From: Bimastos eiseni
Lineage: Eukaryota; Annelida; Clitellata; Crassiclitellata; Lumbricidae
DNA: 64,000 nt
NCBI GenBank assembly: GCA_959347315.1
Contig: OY365808.1
Span: 1,233,947 to 1,297,946 of the forward strand
Reading direction: 5' to 3'
Part shown: in pieces, positions 33,700-56,019 of the stretch
Layout: every line of letters starts with the position of its first letter
Position numbering within the stretch: the first letter of the stretch is position 1
The notes under the pieces: generated by a model
What the model saw: the letters and a program-made list of their open reading frames with translations, nothing else
The model's database searches: none
Told to the model about the DNA's origin: nothing
Translations under genes and position numbers: made by a program

Positions 33700-35775
33700 A
33701 TGTAAAGTTTGTTGATACTCGATTGCAGTTCCAATGTTTCTTTATCAATCTTTGCTCCATGTCACAAACACCCAACAATTCAGTCACTGTGTGACTATAT
33801 AAATAACTAGAGCAATATACATGTGCTACATAAATACTGGAAACGCTATACGTGGCTTGTACTTCGTACGATATTGACGATCAAGGTCCATACAATGCGA
33901 AAATGTTGCAGAAATTATAACATGAATTCATCTTTTCCGCACAAAAGCACGATATACACAGGCGCTTTGGTCATGAATATTGGAAAGCATCTATGAGAAG
34001 GAACAGTTCTCAGCATATTTATGATCAGACACATAACCCGAGAAGGGATATGAAGCTGACAACACTGGGCCATTGACCTAGATATGTGTGTGGTCTGATT
34101 TTATATACGGGACTTTTGCAGCATAAATCGACAGTCACGTTTGCTTTTGTTAGCTAGGGAAAAAAGACTTAATAAATAGAACTTGCAATATAAATAAAAT
34201 ATTTTCAAATGAAGAACTTTGGATGAACTTTTCGGCGATATATACGTTCAACGCTATCATGCAGAGTACCCGAATGTCACTTTATCCATTAAAATTGGAA
34301 CCGACCAGACATCGCCTGCAATGTATCAGAAAAGACTATCACCCATTGGCTGACATGTATCAGCTTCATACCCCTTCCATATGAGTCCCAAAAATCAGCT
34401 TCTAAGAAGTGCCGACAAAACTGTATTGCGAAACTCACAATTGAATGTACTGTTTGTATTGTACATGCACAATTGTTCTACAAAGATTCAACGACAATGT
34501 TCATAACAATACCAATTATTGTCAGAATTGATAATGATAATATCAACAGAAAAAAATAAAACTTCAACGAATCGTACACGTTGAAAAAACAGTGTAAAAT
34601 AATAACAACGATAATAATCAAAGAAATAATAAGTTTTAAAAGAATGAGAGTAACAATAGTAAAACATAAACAATACAGCAATATAAAAACAACAAAATAA
34701 TGATAAAAGAATGAATTTAAAAAATAATGACAGCATTAATAATGCCATTAACACTGATAACAACAAAGCAGATTAACAACGATAATAAAAATCACAAATA
34801 ATTGTATCTGGTAATATTACTTACAGCAATAAAATAATAACAATGAAGGCACACGCCAGCTTTGTCCACAGGTTGTGTGCTTCCATCCTTACTTTCACAA
34901 GAATTACAATTTACAGTAATTTACCTTACAGTAGCTAACAGGATATTTGTTCAGATGCATAATGTAACAGAAAATGACAAGCAGTGCATTAAGCTGGCCC
35001 TGGATATGAAGTGCTGGCGACTTCATTTTCTTAGCCTCAACATATGAGGGTGGCTGACCAGTCCTGACTCCTCTCCCTATTCATCTGATCATCCCACTGA
35101 TCAGTGTATTTATTTTATCCCAAATGGAGTTAAAATCTCGATTCAAACTTCTGCCTTGGCAATGATTTTAACCCCAACCCACACACTGACCCCCACAACC
35201 TCTCGACGTAATAATGTAATGGAAACAGACGATATTCCTTCGCTGCCACAACCTGCAACCAGCTTCCTCACACGACAGAACTGTAAACGAAGATCTGAAA
35301 AGGTTAAAGGTCATCATACAGCCCTAACTCCAAGTGCTTCACATGCAAACAGAAAAACCAACCATACTAAATAGATTGTTTTAACTGGGTCAGCCAACCA
35401 GAAGCAATTCCCTAAAATCATCTCAACTCCAAATAACAGGCAGTGAGAAATCATAGAAATTAACAATATCCATTTTTTTTAAATGTAGAAGCACTCACTC
35501 AAAGCCAATTTGTAGCAGATATGGAACATGTCCTGTAATAACTGGTCATCATACATTCATGCCATGACTTGCACAGTGAGTTAGTTTGAATAAATGAAAA
35601 ACACAAATATATATTTCTTCCTGATTATCTACCTTCCCCACTACACGAATATACCGCATAAATGCCAGGCAACTACAGAACAAGAAACAAGCACGGCTGG
35701 GGCTGAAACTGGCAAAACCACCTGAATCCATCGTTTGGGACGAGTAATTTCCAGTCTTTATGGCAACGAAGGCTG
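33700..35775. other. Non-coding; AAT/AAC simple sequence and dispersed repeat
   Basis: Around 34165-34440 lies the inverted partner of the 10.56 kb repeat. Positions 34480-34860 are AAT/AAC-rich low complexity. Frames at 34862-35374 are short and unrecognisable. No gene is supported. Confidence 0.5.
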
Positions 35776-35777
35776 CT

Positions 35778-35832
35778 GACATCGCCCTCCGCCATTTTCC
35801 AGGCTTGGGACTGGTACTGCCTGGCCAGAAAA
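35778..35832 (-). repeat. Dispersed ~110-bp repeat, copy 5 (partial, inverted)
   Basis: The plus strand reads CATCGCCCTCCGCCATTTTC followed by CAGGCTTGGGACTGGTACTG, the reverse complement of the repeat core. Confidence 0.7.
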
Positions 35833-35834
35833 AT

Positions 35835-37200
35835 ATATTACTAATTTTATCACAATGAGTAAACCACAAACATGGAGTACATGACTAAAACAACAAATGT
35901 GTCACAACAAATCATACATAAATTAGAAATCTGTAAACCATGCAAAATCGACATCGAGCTTACAACCATCACAAACTGAAATACTGCAAATAAGACCTAA
36001 GTTAATTATTAATTAAAAGCTATTTCAACACATAATTAATGTAAGCTTTTCATTAAGTGCAAACTTTTGAACCTAATTAGGTTCAAACTTTAAACATGAT
36101 TAAGTGAAAACTTGTTAATATAATTAAGAAATATTTTGGTGAAAATTAAGCTTTTAATTTTAAAACTAAACCTTTGAACATGAGTAATTGTAAACTTTGA
36201 ACATAATAAAGAACAAACCATCAAACACAATTAAGTGCAAAATTTTAAACATAATTAAATGTAAACTGCTGCTATCATGTAAAAAGCAGTAATTACTAAT
36301 TTATTGATAATCAGTAACTTTGCAACAAGTCAGCATTTCTTAAACAAAGCCGAACGTAAAATGCTGGAGTTGCAAAGAAATTATATTTTCAGAGAAAGAT
36401 TAAGCAATTTCGTTAAATTAATTAATATTGTCATTAAATTTCAGTGAATTGGAAAACAAAATTTCAAGCTTCCTGTCAAAATATTATTAGTCTCATTTGG
36501 CCATCTTCAACTGTGCCGCTCCAGTCAGAGCTAACATGCAAAAATATCCGCACAGAACAAAATATCTTATAAACGTGGCTACAGATACACGTACCACATT
36601 CAAGATCATCATTTTGATACAAGCCTCAATTGCCATGGCGCATATGGCATCAGCTCAATAATGTGCATATGCATCTATTGGTCCCTTGCTTTGGAACAAT
36701 ATTCCCTCTCTCTGTTACTGCCTGTATTCTTAAGACTTCCCTTTCCAGTGGGTCTTTTCGCACTGAGAGCACCCTTGATTAGGTCGTACTGGGCGAAGCA
36801 CCATGGAAATATGTAAATACAATACATCATGGAGCTCTGTGCTCCAGGTTCAAGTCCGCTGGATTGCGATCGCTGCATTCTGCAACCAGTGAACAATATG
36901 CAGGTTCCATGCGACCTTCATTGACTTAATCCTCTTTATTTGACCATTCCACCCTACAGTCAGTTGCCTTTGACATCTGGTGGAATAAGTTTTCAAACAG
37001 TCTTGAAATGCAACTGTTCAGATCAGACACAGAGTCTTGGACACAGCGCTCTTGTGAGGTATTGAAAATGCGCTCAACGAAGCGTCTTACACACACAAGC
37101 TAATTCTGTTTCTATTCGTAAAGTACAAACCCTTAAACACAGTCAAATGTAAAGTAACAGTAAAGCAAAATGAAAAGGAAGCACTACAGTGGGTGAGGTT
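35835..37200. other. Non-coding; degenerate TTAAACATAATTAAGTG repeats
   Basis: Positions 36050-36270 repeat a roughly 22-base word (TTAAACATAATTAAGTGCAA) with many changes. A possible LINE tail lies near 36680-36800 (LLWNNIPS). No gene is supported. Confidence 0.45.
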
Positions 37201-37204
37201 CTTC

Positions 37205-37420
37205 GCATTAGCACCAAACAAGGCAACTCGAGGACACAGGGTACAAATAAATTAAGAAACCAAATGGAACATTAGGGCAGAAATTCATCAGCACAAGAGT
37301 TACAGACTTGTGGAATGGCTTGGATGACAGTGGACACTGTGACAGTTTTAAACAGGAAGCTAGGGGAAATGGGTCACTAAGAGTTCCAGGTTCATATGCA
37401 GTGGTTCTAACACAGACCAA
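37205..37420 (+). mobile_element. CR1-like ORF2 C-terminal fragment
   Basis: TRGHRVQIN, then HQHKS and, in another frame, STRVTDLWNGLDDSGHCDSF. These match the RGH...(K)..R..FF..RVV..WN.LP..V..A..V..FK ending of CR1 LINEs, with frameshifts. Confidence 0.6.
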
Positions 37421-37744
37421 ACGTCCTCATAGCACTAAAAACCCAGTCACGTTATGTGATCAAGAAGTGCAATCAGATAAAAATGTCCAATTCGTACAGC
37501 CAAACGATTCGACGTGAATTTTCCATCGACAACAACAGCACAACGAACGAGCAATCGGTCAACTCCGCACTTTGATTATACACCGAGTAATGTTACTTCG
37601 CAACCCGTTATCCGCACGACGCGTCCAATTGAAGAACAGTCGATATCATAGCAAGGATGCGATGAACGAAAGATATTTAGAAAGCTGGCATAAAACGCCA
37701 CAGATTCCAAATTCCTAGATAACGCGAGGAGACACTGATTATTC

Positions 37745-37786
37745 AAAGAGCGAGAGAGAGAGAGAACGAGAGAGAGAGAGAGAGAT
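37745..37786. repeat. GA microsatellite
   Basis: (GA)n with one AAC interruption, about 145 bases downstream of the G-alpha-s stop codon, probably in its 3' UTR. Confidence 0.85.
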
Positions 37787-37929
37787 GTACAGATTCGAAT
37801 GGCATATTCTTCGACTGTGCCCCGTTGCGCAACAGTTCGTCAAGCAAAGGACATGCTACGAGAGTTCGGGCAGTGCATTCCTCCGACTGGTGTCGAATGC
37901 CGCCACTGGCCGGCCTTGGCACCGGCCAA

Positions 37930-49285
<11,356 letters not shown>

Positions 49286-49600
49286 GGCAGTCTAAGCATC
49301 AATCAATCAATCACTCAATCAACAGTCTATTGCTTCCAACCACGATACATTTACAAGTTCGTTTTAATCAGTCAGTCGGGATAGGTTGCAAAATGAGGAC
49401 CCTAGGGGCAAACGGCCCCACATTTAAAGGAATCCCTGTGCACATGTACGGTCAATTGATTGTGGTCAAAGTGAGTTGTATAAAATTTTACATTGAACGA
49501 TAGAAAACTATTATTCATAAACAGTAATTATGGGCTAGACCCACGACTCTTGATCAAGGTTCTCCTATAATCAATTATGATTTACTAAGCCTTGCTATTG
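49286..49600. other. G-alpha-s upstream region
   Basis: A short CAATCAAT/CACTCAAT run sits right upstream of the ATG, followed by unremarkable sequence. It presumably holds 5' UTR and promoter, but no clear element is seen. Confidence 0.4.
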
Positions 49601-49609
49601 ATTGTTACA

Positions 49610-49900
49610 TCAGTTTGTGCAGAATGTAAGAAGACGTTCTGAGTCTTTTTTTAAAACAGATAATGTTGCAGCATGACGAACCTCAGCAGGTAGCGAGCTC
49701 CGGATTAAGGGTCCCATATAATGAATAGATAGCTTGCGGGTATTTGTTCTGGCAGGAGCAGCTGGATCTAGAACGAAGAAGCTCTAGTTGGGTAGCTATG
49801 TAGGTCACTAGCCAATGTAAAATATCAAAAGAAGTTGGGGGAGGAGTGAATTGTTTGTGAGGCCATACATTAAGGCGGCTGCTTGGTAGTCTTTAATTTA
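49610..49900 (-). mobile_element. Probable LINE fragment, minus orientation
   Basis: GACGTTCTGAGTCTTTTTTT, GCGAGCTCCGGATTAAGGGT and AGCTGGATCTAGAACGAAGA follow the layout of minus-strand ORF2 C-termini at 7900 and 15700. Heavily mutated. Confidence 0.4.
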
Positions 49901-50094
49901 ATTTATATTAAGGCCCAGAATTGTGTTCAGTTTCTGCTGGTACAATCAAAAGTTTACACTCTGACTCTACAGTCTCAGGCAACAGCAAGCGCTTCTAGTT
50001 TACGCTCTCCCCGTCCACCTGCCAATTTGCTGAACGCATAAGGGCATCATGTGCCCTAAGGCTGTTAACTTAAAATACCCTAATGCATACAAAC

Positions 50095-50395
50095 ACTGAC
50101 ACTGCAATGCCAGTCCCAAGCCTGGAAAAAGGAGGAGGACACTAGTAAACCTTGTTATCACACAGTGTCGTTAAATTGAAACTACTGCCTACTGCTAATA
50201 TTCGAAGCTTACCGGTGTAGAGTCATATCTAGACTTAGCAACACTGTCCATTACTGGTGGTATATAGTTCAAGTTTAACGACACCGTATGATAACATAGA
50301 TCATTAGCGTCGCCCTCCTCCTTCATCCAGGCTTGGGAGTCGGGACTGGCACTGTCAGAGTGCAAACAGTGGCGGAGTCCTGTCTCTTTCTATGC
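50095..50395. mobile_element. Fold-back element built from two inverted copies of the ~110-bp repeat
   Basis: The left arm (50100-50190) is forward: AATGCCAGTCCCAAGCCTGG through CAGTGTCGTTAAATTGAAAC. The right arm (50268-50395) is inverted: AAGTTTAACGACACCGTATG through CATCCAGGCTTGGGAGTCGG and TGCAAACAGTGGCGGAGTC. The arms pair over roughly 80-90 bases around an ~80-base spacer. This suggests the solitary copies elsewhere are single termini of this element. No coding capacity. Confidence 0.8.
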
Positions 50396-50769
50396 ATGAC
50401 CTGGGTTTTACGTACAGCCACGTCCCTAATGACTTTATGTTTAGGTTAAACTCCGATATCACCAACTTCCCTGCTAATAACATCCGCTCCCCAACAGTGG
50501 CCTACGAAGCAGATCAATTAGATAGGCCGAAAATTAGCATCTATATTTTCCATTTGACGGGCATGCATTTGACCGAGGTACGTGGTTTTCATGCAAGCAC
50601 ATGACCCAGGTAGCTCAAGGACCTAACTATCTATAGTCCAGACCGCCTAATGGCACGTGATAATGACAGCTGTTATTGGGATTTCAATGAAGCAAAGCAG
50701 TACCAAAACACTAAATTAATTACCATTAAATTAATGCCATTAAATAATAAACACTTAGATCAGATTACA

Positions 50770-50779
50770 TAATAGCCTC

Positions 50780-50822
<43 letters not shown>
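50770..50822. repeat. GTCT microsatellite
   Basis: (CTGT)n, about 11 units. Confidence 0.95.
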
Positions 50823-50990
50823 TTAGCTCAAATTCACTTCCTTCTTTCAAAGAGCGACTAAAAACTGACTATTTTCTTTAGCTTTCAAGAATTTGGAAAT
50901 CTAAGTGTATCTTCTAATGGCGACTTACTATACGTGCCTCAGAGTGACCTTGCGTGCATTGCAAATTCAATAAATAAATCATAAATAATG
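50823..50990 (+). mobile_element. LINE 3' tail
   Basis: SNSLPSFKERLKTDYFL-like translation (FK.RLKT..F), then GTGCATTGCAAATTCAATAA and AATAAATC. Confidence 0.6.
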
Positions 50991-51389
50991 AATGGCATCT
51001 ATTGAAGATCACTTGCAAGCAGAGCTACACTTTAACATCTCAATCCTTTGAATCGACTGCTTTGATCAGAAAGTGAAGGGGTAAGCTGGTCCATGAATGA
51101 TGATATTCCTTTATAATCAGAAAGACACACAGATTACGTAAGTGAGTCTTCTTATAAGTAAGAATGTTGAAGTGTCTGTAAGAGTGTGGCTATAAGCATG
51201 TTGGAGTATACAAGTGTGTGTGTCACAATGTTGTAATATAACAATTTTCAGCAACTTCTAAGAACCCCTCCAGGCAATCCTTGTTAGCCTAGAATCAAGA
51301 TGAAGCCACAGACAGACACACTTTGTTATTATAATTAGACAATGAAATACTTCCTAATTAATCAGCACAGATGATGAGATAGTCTGTTA

Positions 51390-51460
51390 AACATCTGAGA
51401 AAGAGGAGGGCGACACTAATCTTCGTCATCACAAAGTGTTATTAAATTGAAACTACTAGC
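51390..51460 (+). repeat. Dispersed ~110-bp repeat, copy 8 (partial)
   Basis: GAGGAGGGCGACACTAATCT and ATCACAAAGTGTTATTAAAT match the middle and end of the repeat. Confidence 0.7.
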
Positions 51461-51564
51461 ACTATTACTCAGAATGATAACTTCCTCTGTTGACAAAACT
51501 TTTTATGGTCCTTGAATAGTTGGAAAAGTCCACTAGTGGTCTACTCACACTACCCCACCTTTAT

Positions 51565-51745
51565 CATCCAAGACCGGTGGCCCTATGATCAGCGCACGGC
51601 CTGTAACGCGGAGGGAGACCGCACGCATGGCTGAGGAGAGTAAGAGTTCGACCCTCCGCGCAGGCAGCTACATACTGGGTAGGGACTCAAAACAATTCAT
51701 TCACTCACAATTGCTCAGCACCATGTATGTAAGGTCATGTGCAGT
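51565..51745 (+). mobile_element. tRNA-derived SINE
   Basis: GGTGGCCCTATGATCAGCGC (A-box region) and AGAGTTCGACCCTCCGC (near-perfect B box) lie about 70 bases apart, followed by a TACATACTGGGTAGGGACTC body. The insert between the boxes is longer than in a tRNA. Confidence 0.7.
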
Positions 51746-51814
51746 TCCGAACTTCGTAAGGAAGGCAATATCAAAAATAGTTGTAAATGTAACCCCTCCA
51801 CTGTATACACCCTG

Positions 51815-51905
51815 ACAGTGCCAGTCCCAAGCCTGACTAAAGGAGGAGGGCGACGCTAATCATCTTTGTCAGTGTCATCACAGTGTCATTAAACTGCAAC
51901 AAACA
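51815..51905 (+). repeat. Dispersed ~110-bp repeat, copy 9
   Basis: Well-preserved: GACAGTGCCAGTCCCAAGCC, GGAGGAGGGCGACGCTAATC, CACAGTGTCATTAAACTG. It faces an inverted copy at 53705, about 1.8 kb away. Confidence 0.8.
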
Positions 51906-53240
51906 AATACAGTTGTATTGTGTATTGTACAGGACCATGTGCACTACGTGTGCCTGGATGTTTGCTAGTAGCTGGATATTTTATTTAGCTCCTTATAGCA
52001 ACAGCTACCTGCAAACCATGCAGCTCTCGTTTTGAGTCTTATGACTGGTGTTGGACTCATCGATCCTGCTACAGCAAGATTAGATCTTTAAAAATCCGAC
52101 ACCCCAGAAATTCCTAAGCGCATACCATATGTGGTGCCTCTGATCAGGTAAACTACAAAAGGTGCTTGAAAAATATGTTAATACTATACAATACAATTTA
52201 CACACACACGCACATACACACTCTCTCTGGAATAACCTCTAACACGTAGATATATCATATACACTCAGAGATAACCATATCAGGATATGGGTATGATTCT
52301 TTCCAAAGGCTACCAAAACACAACTTTTTGTCAGAGTCCCCGTGGCTCTCGTGCTGGGAGAGCCCCTGGGTACAGTTTGCTCTATGGGAACCCCTACAAC
52401 AGTTAACCAATAGAATAGCAATTGCAATGCACATACATGTTCAAACATAAACACAGTGGTGAGACAGAAGTTTCTAGAATAGAACAAAACGCCGCGACCG
52501 TGCAGATAAGGCCACGAGGAATCACGTGACGCCGCCTACACTAACCACACATGGTCCGGTGGCATCCACTACTCCAAAGAACCAGCTGATCTTGAGTCAT
52601 CGCTAAACGCCGACACTATCGCAAGACGCACAGCTTAATTTAATCTATTGATCTACAATCGACATTTCCACGCCGGTGAAATAAGCTCAGAGATGCTCTG
52701 GCCCAAATTCCAACGCTAGATATCGCAAGGCAACATTTGATCAAATGATTTTCTAGGAAACAGAAGACTCTCCAAAGTGTGCTGAATCACACACTATGAT
52801 TCGGTGCGACCTTTAGAGCATTAAAAATTTAACTAATAATAATAATACGATCTAATTACTTAGCCAGACGGTTAAAATGACAAATGATACACCAGTGAAT
52901 CTGTAATGTCCAAATAATGACACAATAGAATTCCACAGTTAACCACAATATGACATGCACAGCCTGAAACATTACAAGTTTATATCATACAATGGAATTC
53001 AAAGTGATCCATATATTTTATAAAATGGACTTTCAAATGACAATTTATTTCATAGAACTAGGGATGAACCGAAACTCGGCTCGGATGAGTTTCGTAGTAC
53101 TCGGCACAACTCAAATGGCTATGAGCTCCATAGAAGTAAAATCAATTGGAAAGAAATGAAAAAGAAATCTAGGAATGTAAGTGCAATGCATAAAATTAAC
53201 AGGGATATCAAAAGAATTAATGTTAACCAATTTTAATATC
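51906..53240. other. Non-coding
   Basis: No gene is seen. GGGATGAACCGAAACTCGG at 53066 resembles the start of some hAT-type elements, but I find no matching end. Confidence 0.4.
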
Positions 53241-53244
53241 CGAA

Positions 53245-53340
53245 CGAAGGTTGCCACCAAATCTCGAAGGTTGCCACCAAATCTCGAAGGTTGCCACCAA
53301 ATCTCGAAGGTTGCCACCAAATCTTGCCACCAAATCTCGG
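53245..53340. repeat. 20-bp tandem repeat
   Basis: Four perfect copies of CGAAGGTTGCCACCAAATCT plus a truncated fifth (TGCCACCAAATCTCGG). Perfect identity suggests recent expansion. Confidence 0.95.
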
Positions 53341-53699
53341 TAATTAATTACACTAAGCCCAGAAAAAGGGGCCAATGGGCCAAGAAAAAATGGGCCAAGA
53401 CTTTCAGATCTAATGCAAACTGGACACATATGAAACTGTCAACACTGATAGAAATATCTACCAGCAACAACTGGACCAAACCAGAAATCAGGGTCTCTTC
53501 ATTTGCAACCAATTAACCCCAGAAGCGCAGTGATCCATGATGAAGAGTCCCCATGTGCAGCTCTACCTGTCAGCCAAGTAGGCACACAACTACTTTAATA
53601 CAGATGTTTATACATTGGCAGGCTCACTGAACTGGAACAACAGAAAGTGTATAGATAGATCTATAACCCATGCACATCATTCACTCACTGAATAAGACT

Positions 53700-53830
53700 A
53701 AAATGTAGTTTCAGTTAAACAACACCGACACCTTGTGATAACAAAGATCATTAGCGTCGCCCTCCTCCTTTATGCAGGCTTGGGACTGGCACTGCCTGAG
53801 TGCAAACAGTGACGGAGTTAGTATAAATGC
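53700..53830 (-). repeat. Dispersed ~110-bp repeat, copy 10 (inverted, full length)
   Basis: The plus strand reads AGTTTCAGTTAAACAACACC through GATCATTAGCGTCGCCCTCC, GCAGGCTTGGGACTGGCACT and TGCAAACAGTGACGGAGTT. It is the longest well-preserved copy and defines the family's outer end. Confidence 0.85.
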
Positions 53831-53834
53831 GTCA

Positions 53835-55595
53835 GTGATCAGACATCACATATATTTAATCAATTATTGCTGGACATAAATAATTAGGTCCCTGGTCTAC
53901 TCTGTTAGGTGTGGGATCTCTTAGGACAGATATACAATATGTGGTTGGTCTAAATTCAAAAATAAAAGTCACTAATTAATCTAACCACTGTGATATTTGA
54001 TGTTGTATCGCTTCTACAGTGCCACGGCCACAATGCTCAAGGTGTCAGTTGGTAATAACACTACGCACTCATAACACTCGTTATGAAATTGACACTCGGT
54101 TCATCCCGAACTGCATTTTAAGACACAGAAAAGGCAGAAATCAAATCAATGTCCGCTTTCCTGGAGAAAGAGTGCACAAGACATTTTGTGTGTGCAATAT
54201 TTTATAAATGGTTCACACTTTTGAGCACAGGTCAGAGCAGAATGCGATGCGAGTTAAATTAAGACCATATCTAAAAGTCTATGCATGTGATAAGTTCTGA
54301 TAGCCTAAGAAAAGTACTCTGTCTAAAGATAAATTTAAAAGGGGACGTATCAGTTAAGGAAACAAAGTCTCTGGAGTAAGGCAGACCGCAGACGGCTATA
54401 TATAGGAAACTCAAATCACGTAGTTTTATAAAAAAGAAATCGTCACAAGAGGGACCATTGGCAGAAATACTTCATACTAACTTCAGCGGAGGATACAGTT
54501 CCTGAGACAACGAGCGCCAGATACAAAAGCCAGACTGACGACCGATTCCAAAGGCAAGGGCAGACGACGGAGGAGACTAAAGACCTATTGGACCGGATGA
54601 TGATTGATCTAGCAGGACCACAGCCCTATCGGTAACAAAGCTGTTTGCACAGTTGATGACCAAGTCTTTCATGTCCTTGCAGCGCCCACCAGAGCGGCGG
54701 AAGTCCCAACAGAGATCATGTGGAAGTGGCTCGGTCAGAAAACGTAAGACCATCATCTCAAGTTAGCAGGCACTAACCTACATACAACAATCTGTATCTG
54801 TTTAGACAGTGTAGTACCTGTAGAAAGCCGCCTGCAAGCAAATATCAGCGAGCAGTCTCGAAGAGCTGAGCTGCACCACCATTACACACACCGGTAAATT
54901 TTAGGCTCAAATTAGAATTGCTTAGTATCTCGTAATTGTAATCAACAAAGATTGCTTGCACAGCATCTCAATATTATCATCATTAAATTAATAATACAAT
55001 TTAGATTCAAAACTGACAAATCAACAGCATGATTACACCATAGTATGAAAGAATTATGATAAATTATTACAAGAGTCAAATGAAACTGTCCGCAACCATG
55101 CAAGGCAGCCACGACGTTATACACGTGCAAAGTCACACAGAAATAATAAAAATAATATTTATTGTTTAATCTCAAACTCACAAACCGCAGTATGACTACA
55201 AGTACAGTATGAACGAATTATTTTACTGATGGCAGCCATGCAAGTCAACCATTATATTATGTCATACATCTAATTCAACCAACGCCGCTGCCTAGCGACA
55301 AAAAGGACTAGTTAACCTTACGGGGACATGAGTATCAAACCGTGTGAAGCTATTAGTCAGTAGTCTGCTGAAAAGCTATCAGATAACCAGAGGCTTGAAA
55401 GCCAAAGTAAAACAGTGAGCACACAGAACCATATCATGTTACAAATCCATATGGCAACTGGCATCTAATTGAAATCTTCTGTTACTCTTGCTCTATAAGA
55501 ATTATTCAGAAATGCATACAATAATTTAGTTCACCACACAGTAATAATAGCACAGCATCAATGATGAAAATAATTACTTTAGTAAGCGCTACAAC
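53835..55595. other. Repeat-derived non-coding
   Basis: No supported gene. Positions 54480-54730 have a faint LINE ORF2 flavour (GRRRR-rich then LAGPQPY) that I cannot confirm. The rest is AT-rich. Confidence 0.4.
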
Positions 55596-55599
55596 CTAG

Positions 55600-56015
55600 C
55601 GGATATAAAGAGAGTAGAGGCGTTTGAAATGTGGACTTGGAGGAAAATGATAAAAACTAGTTGGATATAAAAATTATCAAATGAGAAGATCCTGGATAGA
55701 GTGGGAGAACAGAGAGTTTTGCTATAATCAATTGAAAACAGGAAACACCGCTCACAGTGGCTTGGACATGCATTCTGAAATGGGGGTCTGCTGTCGCTGG
55801 TACTGGAGGGAAGGATGTTGCGGAAGGCAACACGAGGAAGGAAAAGATTGAACATGCTGAGTGATCTGGACAATGGAGAACCTTATGTGACTACAAAGAG
55901 GACAGCAAGCGACAGAGGGAGCTGGAGAGAAAGGAGGGGCATCAAGAACCGTCCCTGTCAAAGGCCTGCTCATCGGCAGAAGACTAAAGATGAAGAAGAA
56001 GTCCTACAACCTAAC
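55600..56015 (+). mobile_element. LINE ORF2 C-terminal fragment (RTE/Jockey-like)
   Basis: Plus translation gives DIKRVEAFEMWTWRKMIKTS, then EKILDRVGEQRVLL, HRSQWLGHAF, LVLEGRMLRKATRGRKRLNM and ASDRGSWR. This is the R.EAFEMWCWRR..RI.W....NE..L..V...R.LL..I..R...+LGH motif string typical of RTE/Jockey-type ORF2 ends. Several in-frame stops. Confidence 0.85.
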
Positions 56016-56019
56016 AACC

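Noticed and set aside
53066..53240. hAT-like element starting GGGATGAACCGAAACTCGG
   Set aside because: No matching inverted end or target duplication could be found nearby.
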